Shown: piece by piece, positions 12,351 to 22,369 of the stretch
How the letters are laid out: the number at the start of each line of letters is the position of its first letter
Numbering within the stretch: position 1 is the stretch's first letter
Assembly: GCA_963920635.1 (NCBI GenBank)
Contig: OY987298.1
Span: 34,317,787-34,381,786, forward strand
Source of the DNA: Pseudeuparius sepicola
Taxonomy: Eukaryota > Arthropoda > Insecta > Coleoptera > Anthribidae
Direction of reading: 5' to 3'
DNA length: 64,000 nt
The notes under the pieces: model-generated
Seen by the model: the letters and a program-made list of their open reading frames with translations, nothing else
Told to the model about the DNA's origin: nothing
Databases searched by the model: none
Translations under genes and position numbers: made by a program

Positions 12351-13883
12351 TAAAAAAACATATGTGCAATTAAAAAGACAGTACTCAGGTAAAACTATAG
12401 CAGTTGAAAAAGTAATAAAAACATTTTACAGTTTTTTTAATTTAAAGCTATGATTTAAAAAGGTTACTTTTTGGAAGTGTACACATTGTGAGAGACAATA
12501 TATATATATATACTATATCTAGATACTGTATCTACATTTGAACACTTATTACTCTAAATAATGCATTTTTCTTTTCCGGAAATAAAAATGTAAAAATTAC
12601 ATATTATGATTTAATTGTGGTTTCCAGGACCCTGATTAAAAATCCACTCATAACGCAATGTATGCAAAAAATAATACGTTTCCATTTAAAAAACGAAAGT
12701 TGACCTTGAATTGACCTTGAAAACTGCCATCTCTTACAAAAATGAAGTAAGGGTCGGCTGGCTCCCTTCGAATACTGCAAATTTAATCTGAAACTTTTTT
12801 CGCTAGCACTTTCCGTTTAGAAGATATTCAACTGCGGTACTTAAAATGGGACACCCGGTACATATATGTATAGTGTACAAAAAGTATATAATATGCAGTT
12901 AGAAATCAGCATAATCATGAATGGATGCAAGAAATAATGTGTGTGATATTATAGATTGGACTTACCTACAGAATAAAATTGAAAAACTGTATCAAAATAT
13001 TGAATGTTATTGTGTCTTCATGGTGTATAAGAAGACGATATTTTGTTTTGGAACAAGGGAAAACTTTTTAATTGTTTAAGATGACATGGGTGAGTACACA
13101 AACCATGTTGGTATCGTACTGTTAGAAAACCGTGTTTTTTATAGAAGTGTATTTTTTTATTTTTTATGATAATAGATAGATTGAAGGAGGCATACATGTC
13201 GCCAACTGTGAGTGAGAAGGTAAACTACTTAAAATTTGGGAAAGAAAGGTATAAGCATGAAGGTGGAAACCTGTACTTGATAATTACTGTTTAAAAGGTA
13301 ATGTCGCTACACCTTCATGCCATGCTTACACCTTGCTTATACCTTTCTTTCCCAAAATTTTAAATAGTTTACCTTCTCACTCACAGTTGGCGACATGTAT
13401 GCCTCCTTCAATCTACGTATTATCACAAAAAAAAAACACTTCTACACACTTCTACACACTTCTATAAAAAACACGGTTTTCTAACAGTACCATACCAACA
13501 TCGTTTGTTTACTCACCCATGTCATCTTAAACAATTAAAAAGTTTTCCCTTTTTCCAAAACAAAATGTCGTCTTCTTATACACCATGAAGACACAATAAC
13601 ATTCATTATTTTGATAGATTTTTCAATTTTATTCTGTAGGTAAGTCCAATCTATAATGTCACACACATTCTTTCTTGCATCCATTCATGATTATGCTCAT
13701 TTCTAACTGCACATTATATATTTTTTGTACACTATACATATATATTGTCTCTCACAATGTGTACACTTCCAGAAAGTAATCATAGCTTAAAACAAAAAAA
13801 AAAATGAAAAAAGTTTTTAATACTTTTTCAACTGCTAGTTTTACCTGAGTACTGTCGTTTTAATTTCACATATGTTTTTTTAG

Positions 13884-13925
13884 CCTGATGATGACCACGA
13901 TAAGGGTCGAAACGTCGCGTTAACT
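13884..13925 (+). ncRNA. Hammerhead-ribozyme-like motif, right end
   Basis: Plus-strand copy of the motif at the left end of the same palindrome: CTGATGA, GACC/GGTC stem, GAAACG-TCG-CGTT. Stem III (ACG/CGU) and the GUU cleavage triplet are in the expected places. Stem I pairs only through the flanking T-run and A-run. An extra U lies between the CUGAUGA core and stem II. Confidence 0.45.
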
Positions 13926-14822
13926 TAAAAAAAATCTTACCTACAAGATGGAAACGTAGTTTAATTGAAAACTCATAGTCGGAAACTATCTACCAAAGGT
14001 TATGTTTGTGTTTATGATTTTATTTTTAATTAGGGATATGCACTCCTATTCCCATACAAGTAAAAAAGGTGGTGGACATTAAAATGTAGTAAATGTGGAA
14101 AATATCCTCCAAACTGGACGTTCTGGCGACATAAGAAAAAAACAATTTATCAACCGCCGTAGCGACGTATGTAGCGAACCATTTGGATGACATGTTTCTC
14201 TGCCTTGGATCAGTGACTATAGAATTCTTCCTAGGAGATGGAGGGGAATAACATTAGATTAGGAGGGGCAATACCGCGACGTTGCCGCATGTCAGAGTGG
14301 AATAAATCTGCTTGCAGAATTAGGTACCTAGCTACCTTTGAAAATTCCTGTTGGTAGGTTTCCACGTTTTTTATTGCTTCTTCACGCGTTATTTATTGCT
14401 TCTTCACGCGCGCATACAATAATTTAACAAACACGTCACTTTTTATCACTTTACCGATATTTTAAGTACCTAGGCAGCAGAAATGTATCCGAGCGCCGCC
14501 CGGAGAAGTCATTGCTAGAAAACTCGTTGCTGCTTTCACGCTCATAATTATTTGACAAGTCTTTTGTGGAGTACCTATCCTATCTACTTTACAACTGATT
14601 TTCAGGCCGCAATTTTTTATCATAATAATTAGCCATCTCTTGGGACACCTTGGGACAATAAATTTCTGATCAACAATCAACTGAATAAAGTATCGTTTTA
14701 AAATACAAATTATCTGTAAAAATATGCAAATTTCCACACCACCCATGGGGTAGAGCAGCGGCGCGTTACTTTTTTTAGCGGGTGTTCGCCTGTAGCCCTA
14801 TCATCCCGCGTAAAGAAAAATT

Positions 14823-15115
14823 GGTAATTATTTAGTGCAGGCACCCGCTGATTTTCTTGAAATTTTGGCTACCCCCTATTCCTGAGTTCCCTGAACACGA
14901 ATCTGACCTTAGCTTTTGGTGCTCGGGAGTAGTTTCTGAGAAAATGAGTTTTCACATTTTCACAAAGTTGAAAATTCAAATTCATTTTCTCGGAAACTAC
15001 GCCCTAGCACCAAAAACCAAGGCAAGCGATTCGTGTTCAAGGACTTCGAAAACTGAGGGTAGCCAAAATTTCAAGAAAATCGGGGGGGGGGGGCGCACTA
15101 TGCTAAATAATTACC
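14823..15115. repeat. Palindromic MITE of ~290 bp
   Basis: Ends GGTAATTATTTAG and CTAAATAATTACC. The arms share TTTTCTTGAAATTTTGGCTA, CCCTGAACACGAATC and GAGAAAATGAGTTTTC with their complements; the centre is near 14965. A 12-G run lies in the right arm at 15082-15093. The open frames that cross this block are a by-product of the palindrome. Confidence 0.8.
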
Positions 15116-15320
15116 GAAAATAATATCAAACTCACCTAGCACAGAAGCACTCATCGTAGGTAACTTAGTAATAATCACATTTACCACTTAACTACAACTT
15201 GTTTCACTTTTCACAATATTAAGTTCACTACACAGCTCACCACTTCTCACTCACGACGCGACGTAGGTACCTACCTAACTTTTTCCCGAGCTTTTTCCAT
15301 AGAATTTAATCAATGTCTTT
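15116..15320. other. 3' flank of the mariner-type gene
   Basis: Non-coding. Contains GTAGGTACCTACC and A+T-rich sequence. I searched here and at 16400-16800 for matching terminal inverted repeats of the transposase gene and found none that were convincing. Confidence 0.35.
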
Positions 15321-16397
15321 TCACAGAAGTTGTTCGAAATGTCGTCCTCCATTCCTAATACAAGCCTCAACTCTTCGCTGCATAGATTCTTTTATTTTGT
15401 CTAATGTATCGTGGCTATTTTTTATATCATTTGCAGCGGCTTCTACACGAGCTCGTAGCTCTTCTAATGTATTTGCAGGAGTGGAGTAAACGATTTGTTT
15501 CATGTGACCCCACAAGAAAAAATCACATGGATTTAAGTCCGGTGACCTCGGTGGCCAGGCAACAGGCCCTCCTTGACCGATCCATTGATCGTGAAAATTA
15601 TTATCTAGCCATTCTCGTACTATTCTTGCCCGGTGGGGCGGGGCACCATCGTGCTGTATCCACAAATTTCTGATCAAATCTAATGGCAAATCGTCCCAAA
15701 AATTTTCCAAATTATTCCCCAGAAAGTCCAAGTACATAGCTCCGTTTAGCCGCCCTTCAAAAATATGTGGTCCAACAAGATTGTCATTAACAATTCCTGC
15801 CCACACATTTAAAGAAAATCTTTCTTGAAAATGGCTTTCCCGTACTTCATGCGGATTTTCATCTGCCCAGACATGAGTATTGTGCACATTAAATATTCCC
15901 TCTCGGGTCAAGGCGGCCTCATCTGTCCATAAGACATGTTTCCCAAAATTATCATTTTCAGTGCTCTTTTGCCTGTACCATTCACAAAACGCTACTTTTC
16001 TTGGCAAATCTTCCTCCTTGAGAGCTTGCACTTTTTGTACGTGATAAGGATGTAAACCTTGAACTTTCAATGTGCGAAAAACAGTCATGTGCGAAATGTT
16101 GAATCTAGCGGCCAATCTTCTTGTACTCGTTCCAGGAGTTTCTTCAATTGCATCTAAAATTTGAGGTTCTAACTCTCTTACTCGGGCGGTTTGCTCACGG
16201 CCAATATCTTGCCTTTGGTGTCCAAAGTTTCCAAAATCTCTTAACCTTTGGACAATTCTAACAAAAGTTCGCGCATTCGGAGTATTCCTTTGTGGAAATT
16301 CTTCACGATACATTCTTTGTGCAGCCATTGCTACCTCTCCTGACAAAAAATATGCTCTCATCATATCTACCATTTCTGCATTGGAATAAAATGCCAT
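15321..16397 (-). CDS. Mariner/IS630-type DDD transposase, intact
   Basis: A complete 358-aa transposase of the Tc1/mariner-IS630 superfamily, which cuts and pastes its element at TA sites in the nucleus. Residues 1-60 form the N-terminal helix-turn-helix found in insect members with a DUF4817-type start. Residues 80-112 (STRRLAARFNISHMTVFRTL) are a second helix-turn-helix. The catalytic Asp residues are D159 (WTDE), D250 (QHDGAPPH) and D287 (SPDLNPCDFFLWG), 36 residues apart between the last two, so this is a DDD rather than DDE enzyme. The start is the only Met before the conserved MAFYSNAEMV opening. No frameshift, stop or lost catalytic residue is visible, so this copy may be recent or active. 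Matching terminal repeats were not found. It is unrelated in sequence to the palindromes around it, although mariner-type enzymes are plausible movers for elements with ACAGGGTG ends. Confidence 0.93.
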   Translation of the reverse strand: MAFYSNAEMVDMMRAYFLSGEVAMAAQRMYREEFPQRNTPNARTFVRIVQRLRDFGNFGHQRQDIGREQTARVRELEPQILDAIEETPGTSTRRLAARFNISHMTVFRTLKVQGLHPYHVQKVQALKEEDLPRKVAFCEWYRQKSTENDNFGKHVLWTDEAALTREGIFNVHNTHVWADENPHEVRESHFQERFSLNVWAGIVNDNLVGPHIFEGRLNGAMYLDFLGNNLENFWDDLPLDLIRNLWIQHDGAPPHRARIVREWLDNNFHDQWIGQGGPVAWPPRSPDLNPCDFFLWGHMKQIVYSTPANTLEELRARVEAAANDIKNSHDTLDKIKESMQRRVEACIRNGGRHFEQLL

Positions 16398-19300
16398 CTT
16401 TTATCACTATTATCACCTACCACAACACTAAAAACTTAAAACACTTTTTGCGTCGCTTTTTGCACACCACGAGAACGACGCCGGGCCGAATCGCGCAATA
16501 ATTACGAATAAATTCACGGATTCACTCGATTTTGCTCCAATTCCACGCCGCGTGGCCGATCTACTAAATTTCAGCACAGCGGGGCGAGGGGCGCGGGTGC
16601 GGGGCGCCGGCTACCCACTTGAAACATCGACACCACAGGTGATTCCCACCATTCATAACTTGTGCGCGATATTAGCCAATCGCGGCTCGCGGCCCCTGCT
16701 TCTTTCGGGGCGGCGCTACTATGTTGCCAAGTGACCCAAGTGTGGTGAAAATTTACCAGATTTAGTAATTTAATTCCGTATAAATTTAATTGTGTAGTGG
16801 ATTTTTACATTGATTTACCCGTTTTTGTGTGTAATAATTATACGAGATGGTAGATGAACCTATAACGAATGAAACCCCTTATAAATCCGCGAAAATCAAA
16901 TATCGGATTTAAGGGACTTTGAGTCACTTTGGGCACATGTCGGCATAAACGGCAACGCCGAATAGTGGCCCTGGATTGTATGGGGGAAAGCTTGTGCGCA
17001 CGCACGCCGTCTCCGTCGCCCTACCGCCGCGCCGCGCCGTAGCCGACGCGCTAGTCGAAGATCGTCCGTCCGATTATGGGATTGAAAACAGCTGATTGAT
17101 GACGATCCGCGTCCGCCTGTAATTTTTGGGAGCGCCAGCTACAACAAGCAATTTATTATTATACAGAATGCCTTACGTGTGGCTATTCTGTGGTATAATA
17201 ATTCTGTTTCCAAAACCGGGACGCGTATGCAAACGTCGCGTCGTGCTAACCGATAGTGTTCTGTTGCTTTGCTTTGTTTTACGAACTGTCGTCGGAAGTG
17301 AACCTGCTTCTGTACATTTTTCCAGACCCGTTCGTCATTTTTTGAACCAGCAGTGATGTCCAAACCTGTTGCAATTGCCGCTACGAATTTGCAGTGAAAT
17401 AACAAGTGATTTTTTTAATATTTCCGTTAAGAAATGCAAATCGTATAAAAAGAGTGCCACTAGTTGGGTAGGTACTTAGTGCTTTATGTGATTTTGTGAA
17501 GATTTTTGGATAGTATCTAAACACAAGAAAATTGTAAAAATAATCGCTGCATCTCAAAGGTAGGCTTTTTCATGCTATTCGTCGAGCTATTCGCTAAAAG
17601 GACCATTAAGGAGTTGTCCAAAAATTATTTATTTATTTATTTAATCTCCACATACACCCAATGATACATGGTTGCGTCAATATTCTTCAAATACTGCGAA
17701 AAAGCATCGGAAAAAGCGATTCGACTGGCAACTAGTTACCTAGTGCTTCTTGTGATTTTCGAGAGGATTTTTGGATAACATAAGAAAGAAGAACGACACC
17801 CGCAAGGAAAATCATGCAGGCATCCGAAAGGTAGTTTTTTGCATTCTATTCGCTAAAAGAACCATTAAAGATTTGTTCAAAAATTAGTTGAAAGGCTATT
17901 CCTGAAATACTGTGAAAGAGCTATACGTCTGACAACGCTGCACGGCGGAATTGGGGGGGATCCGCGGGAAGCGGCCTCAGTTCCAGCTGGTCCCGGCAAG
18001 GTCAAGGTCCCTGGCTGTGGCGTCGGAAAAAGGGGTTTTAATAGCGTTTTTTAAAAAAATATTTCTGACGTTAATATGCACTTTAGAAAAATTTTAATTG
18101 CATAGGCGTAACAAGCGCATTTTTCCCGACCTGCCCTTAAAATTTCTGTACTTATCAAAGTTACACCCTGTATATTTTCTGGCTACGTCTGTGTTCAAGA
18201 CGATTTGCAAACAATAGAGTCCTCTGGGAGCAGAGGCTGAGAGTAAGCTGAGTCGAAGTTAGTGGAAGCGCGAGAACTTGAAAATATTTGAGATAGGCTA
18301 CACACTGGTTATACCTTTGAGGAGTCAAAGCTCTATGGGCATCATAAAATACGTGCATACTTTTTGGAGTTATTATGATTAGCTGTGCGGCTTGTGGTTC
18401 TCAGTAAGTAATTTTGCAATGTACCAAAGTGGCATAGGCGTTTGTGTAAGTACCTACTTCAAGTGAGTCACTTGCGGGGCATCAGTCTTTCAAAGGAGTG
18501 ACTAAAACTTAGTGTATCATTGAAGAAAGTGTTTGTTGTAAAAGGATACCTATACATAGTCTTAAGCTCATGCAAGAGGGAGGGTTTGCTAGGTTTGTTT
18601 TTAGATGCGAACATCGAGTGATAACGGATTTTTGTGTCGAAAGGAATCAGAAGGAGCACTTAACAAATTTGCAAAGAAACTTCACCCTCCACCCCAATTC
18701 GCCCACCCCGGATGCTGCTATACAGCGCATCCCAAACTCAACCCTACTCCTCTAGGATCTCGGCCCGGATCTCCGGATATCGGTAACTATAGGGGAAATG
18801 GGAAAAGTTTTTGACAGGCCTGGCTAACTGAGATCATTTTCGAGTTATTTCCAAAAAAAAACAACTGAATTTCTTCTTTTTTCTTTTTGTTACATTTCGT
18901 AGAAACCGATGGTTACGCAAAGACAATACTAATTAAGACACTTTTATCAAACTTTTGTATTGGTAATATCAGTTTTTTTTTAAAAGGTTTTAGTTTTCGA
19001 GATATAATAATAATAATAATTCTCTCTCACACAATACTCCAAACTAGAAATACCAAAGACGAAATCACATGTTTGTGCTGGGGAGGATTGTCAATTACTA
19101 TTATTTAGGCTTAATTGCCATTTGCGGCTAGGGCCGACTTTTTTTCTATACCTAGAACTAGGATAGCGTTCGCTCAAGTACTATACCTACTACACCTAGA
19201 AATCCATACTAATCTCAGTATATGACATACAACTTTTGATTTTCTTATGGACGCCATTTGGGATTTGTATAGGTACAAATTAGAAATCTTCATGAAATTC

Positions 19301-21553
19301 TGTTTCCAATTATATGTCACCATAATGATTTTTCTTGAAATCGGCAGTGAAGTGTCCCAAAATCGTCATTAAATGCTCAGAAATCGGCACTGAAGTAGCC
19401 CATTATTGTACGATTTTTTCAATAAGTAGGCCTTGGCGAGATGTAAACATCAAACGTCAGACGCGGAGCCATCGCCCGTCAAAAGTGACCAAATATTCAA
19501 AACCCGGGCAATAAAGGCCCATTTAGCTTTTCGTACACATTGCGAAATTGTTACCTATAGCAGCGCAATCTTTCAGTATAAATATCTTAGTAGGTTTGAA
19601 TATCAATAGATTTGTTATTGAGGCTGCACAACAAGCAGCAGTTTGGTTTTTCTGTTCGAAGGCGCCGTATCTTATCATACTTGACCTAGGTAAAGCGATC
19701 GTCAAAGTCAAGCAACGCCGCGCTCAGTTGGTTCATGGACGGGTGATACCGTATGATTATTTTCTTGCCTAATAAAACATTTTTTTCGATTTCAAAAAAA
19801 TATAATATGTACCTCGGCACTGAAGTTCTTTTTATGATTCATGTGGTTTATTTGCCTCGGCCAGAGGCCTCGGCAACTAAATTCCACATGAGTCATAAAA
19901 AGTTGAACTTCAGTGCCTTGGTACATAAATAACTAGGTATTTAATTAGTTGTACAATTTAAAAGCTTTTTCTTTCAATAATTGCTACTAGTCATACCCTA
20001 TTACTCCAAATTCCTAATCAATACTTTAGCGAATGCTATCTTAGTTCTATCGGGACAAGTAGCTTCAAGTAGTAGACAAAATAATATTAATTGACACCAG
20101 TCCCTCGAACAAGCATTTGGTTGCTTTTGAGGCACTCTTACTGAATGGCATTTTAACGACACAACATATTTGGATACTTTTCAATTATCAATAATTTTAT
20201 TTCTTCAAAATAATGCCATAATTCGATTTGTTGATCACAAAAACTCAAAAAACGACAAATGATTCCCTATTTTCAAATTCACCACATTGCTTCCTCTTAT
20301 ATCCATCCCCTCTTTCTAATAATATCAAAAATCTTCTCTACTAAGTAAAACTAAGTTAAACGCACTCCTGCCGCCTGCATCAGTTAAATAACAGACTCTC
20401 CATATATTGCAGTGTTTAAATAAAAATACATGATCTTTAAACCTGATGTTGTTATTAAACAACTAAAGAAAAACAAAAATTTACGGATTATAGGAATAAC
20501 ATAGACAAAGCATAGGCTCGAAATTTCAATTTCAAAATAGGTCATAAATCCCCCTTATCCCACAATAAGCAACAGCTCGCCACGGTAATAACTAAATGCT
20601 AACCAACGTAGAACCAGAAACCGTAATTTACTTGCAGATATTGACAAAGTAATTTATTTGGGTCACGTAACCTAAGACAAACTGCTGGCCCGGAACTCTC
20701 CCAGTGAATGCAATAAATAACAGATTAATCTACGGGGGATTGGGAGCTAATAACAGAAATAAACTGGCAGCCGTTATTACAAATATTGGCTTTTTCGGCG
20801 TTCCGCTCTTTAATTTATTTTTTGGTATCGCCGATAGGTACGTGAGAAAATCTCGGAATTACAGAAAATGTTTTGCAGGGATCGATATCAAAGCACTAGA
20901 AAGGTCATTAACGGGTCATTTATTTTTCCTTTGGGTTTTAGTTTTCGTTATTTATGATTGAAAGTATTTTTAAAATTTTGCAGGTGTAATTTAGGAATTG
21001 AGGAAGAATGGGGAACTAATATCGATAAATTAAATCACCTCACGCTCAAATCTACAACCCTTTGAATTTTCAGAAAATCTGTGGGTCGTTTTAAAAAATG
21101 GCTCCGTGACATGAACTACCAAGTGCCTTCAACCTAGGAATAATTTGTGCCATTTCACGCAACTTTTTACTCAGTTTAAGAAATCTACATTTACTAATAC
21201 TTTTTTTTATAATCTTTTGCATTTATTATTAAACATTTATTAAACGTGGCTTGGAGATTTTTGCTAATAAAATGATAATAGGGAAGTTGACGGTTTTTCA
21301 AATTTAGTGCTAATGAATTCTCTTTACCATCGATAATGTTGTAATACATGCTATTTTTTACTTTGGACCTCTGTTAGAGAAAAAATCCACTTTCTGTTTT
21401 ACCGCCAATTTGAGCGATTTTTAAAAATATACGTCACAATTTTTGTAAAAATTAATAAAACAGGAAAATCGCCAGACAAGTAAACGTAGACTACTACAAA
21501 ATACAAAAAGCTACCCCGCTGTGATGACGTAGTGACGTTTCGCGTCGCGAGCT
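16398..21553. other. Intergenic DNA, no gene recognised
   Basis: A CpG-rich patch lies at about 16540-16700 and 16980-17060 (CCGCCGCGCCGCGCCG). It might be a promoter-like island, but no following exon could be defined. The frames at 17126-17405, 18161-18814, 19523-19772 and 20704-20961 are short, lack recognisable domains and overlap others on the opposite strand; I treat them as chance. An ATA trinucleotide run sits at about 19002-19018. Two approximate copies of GATTTTTGGATA with downstream similarity occur near 17500 and 17766. Confidence 0.4.
19809..19924. repeat. Hairpin element with CGGCACTGAAGT ends
   Basis: Inverted repeat: GTACCTCGGCACTGAAGTTC with its complement GAACTTCAGTGCCTTGGTAC, arms continuing as TTTTTATGATTCATGTGG against CCACATGAGTCATAAAAAG. 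Related words (TCGGCAGTGAAGT, TCGGCACTGAAGT) occur at about 19343 and 19384, so a small local family is present. Confidence 0.75.
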
Positions 21554-21559
21554 GGCGGG
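21554..21559 (+). repeat. 6-bp target-site duplication, left copy
   Basis: GGCGGG abuts the first base of the 15.4-kb element (AGTAGAGATAC). The same six bases in the same orientation follow its last base at 36975-36980. A match exactly at both symmetry-defined boundaries is what integration with a 6-bp stagger leaves. Confidence 0.75.
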
Positions 21560-21570
21560 AGTAGAGATAC

Positions 21571-21620
21571 TAAGAGAGCACCAGACCAAACTTGTCGAAA
21601 CCTGTCTGGTCTGGTACTCT
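21571..21620. repeat. Subterminal hairpin of the large element, left
   Basis: GAGAGCACCAGACCAAACTT pairs imperfectly with TGTCTGGTCTGGTACTCTCC around a CGAAAC-containing loop. The same hairpin is present, inverted, at 36914-36963. Because the word TTGGTCTGGTGCT also recurs in the internal tandem array, this is a reasonable candidate for a binding site of the protein that processes the ends. Confidence 0.65.
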
Positions 21621-21723
21621 CCTAGGTTTTGCCCGTCTCCCCACTCTCTGCCCACTCCTATTAAAACAGCTAAATAGGAGAGGTTCAACTAAGATCTCAT
21701 CAGACACGCAGATCATTTACAAC

Positions 21724-22014
21724 ATGTCCTTCTTAAATAGTTTAAACAATTTGCTGGTGAAAAATCTGGTGAATGTTCGAGATTTGGAAGTAAATAAAAA
21801 ATTTGAGATCCAGTGTTTTAAGAGAATAAATATCAAGTTTGGGGAAAAGGTAGTGGCGGAATTTGCCGACTTCAAGACTATCCTGCCTCGGCGTTTTACG
21901 GAGCGATTAACTCGAGAGCGAATTGACGAATTGAATGGTGACGACAAAAGGTATTTTTTAACAAGCTTGGGGCCCGTCGGCAAGACTACAAATATTATAT
22001 TTTCTGAAGCATGA
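21724..22014 (+). CDS. Small OB-fold-like protein, ORF1 left arm
   Basis: A 96-aa protein starting MSFLNSLNNLL. I chose the ATG at 21724 because the open frame upstream to 21592 is the terminal hairpin and reads as non-protein. A TATTAAA box (about 21658) lies ~65 bp before this ATG. The pattern is a short helix, then a beta-rich stretch (KKFEIQCFKRINIKFGEKVV), a conserved-looking LPRRFTERLT segment, and a C-terminal SLGPVGKTTNIIF strand. It resembles the layout of small single-stranded nucleic-acid-binding OB-fold proteins, but this is inference from the pattern and no family is named with certainty. The right-arm copy differs at a handful of residues (Ile versus Thr in the KFGEK strand, Arg versus Gln in LPxRF), a low rate that suggests recent coding constraint or a recent duplication. 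Its stop overlaps the start of ORF2 (ATGA). Confidence 0.6.
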   Translation: MSFLNSLNNLLVKNLVNVRDLEVNKKFEIQCFKRINIKFGEKVVAEFADFKTILPRRFTERLTRERIDELNGDDKRYFLTSLGPVGKTTNIIFSEA

Positions 22015-22112
22015 GCGAGAGACTGCGGCGATATATGGAGGCACTCGAAGAGCTGAGACGCTTGATTATTATGTATGAACTAACTAAAAAGTTTAGAAAT
22101 GTAAAATTGTAA
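22011..22112 (+). CDS. ORF2, 33-aa peptide overlapping ORF1
   Basis: Begins in the ATGA that ends ORF1, the arrangement used for termination-reinitiation on a bicistronic message. The peptide is MSERLRRYMEAL... followed by EELRRLIIMYELTKKF, highly charged and predicted helical. An AATAAA is at about 22116, right after the stop, so ORF1+ORF2 look like one short transcription unit of ~450 bp beginning inside the terminal repeat. A decayed relative of this ORF lies past the tandem array (23839-23928). Function unknown; a small helical partner of ORF1 is only a guess. Confidence 0.45.
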   Translation: MSERLRRYMEALEELRRLIIMYELTKKFRNVKL

Positions 22113-22365
22113 AAATAAAAAATATTTTTTGTTTGTGTGTTTTTTATTTCTCTAAGAGGGTGTGATTGAATAAACTTGTGTCAATCCAATGTCGGTTGTT
22201 AGGCAATTTTGCTTCAATTAAATCAAAATTGACTAGTGAATTATCCAGTGAAAAAATATTCTACATAATATCCAATTGGGCAATTGCTCAAGTCGGTCCT
22301 CCAAATTTCTCGAATATGCGTTTTTCCAAAATATTGTCTGTGGTTTGATGCTGAGGGGTGAGAGG
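22113..22365. other. Spacer between ORF2 and tandem array
   Basis: Non-coding. The left arm is shorter than the right here. It lacks about 50 bp (a GTCCGGACACAAATATTC-containing block) and about 34 bp (TTTTTACTTCGGATTTGAGG-containing) that the right arm keeps at about 36118-36316. Confidence 0.5.
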
Positions 22366-22369
22366 TTCG

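Larger units (their letters stand above)
12268..13966. mobile_element. 1.7-kb palindromic element with hammerhead-like ends
   Basis: The ends are inverted copies (AATTAAACTACGTTTCCATC on the left; its complement, GATGGAAACGTAGTTTAATT, on the right). The arms match inward through GGTAAG, the ribozyme-like motif, ACTCAGGTAAAAC, and GACGATATTTTGTTTTGGAAC to a centre near 13280-13300. The left arm is longer because it holds an extra block at about 12500-12865, whose inner edge GGGACACCCGGTA resembles a mariner-type end, so another element has landed there. No protein is encoded. A CTGATGA...GAAAC motif at both ends, facing outward, suggests a Penelope-like or retrozyme-like ancestry. Confidence 0.75.

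Noticed and set aside
14857..15123. 88-codon frame
   Set aside because: It lies wholly within the palindromic MITE and its right end runs through the G-run.
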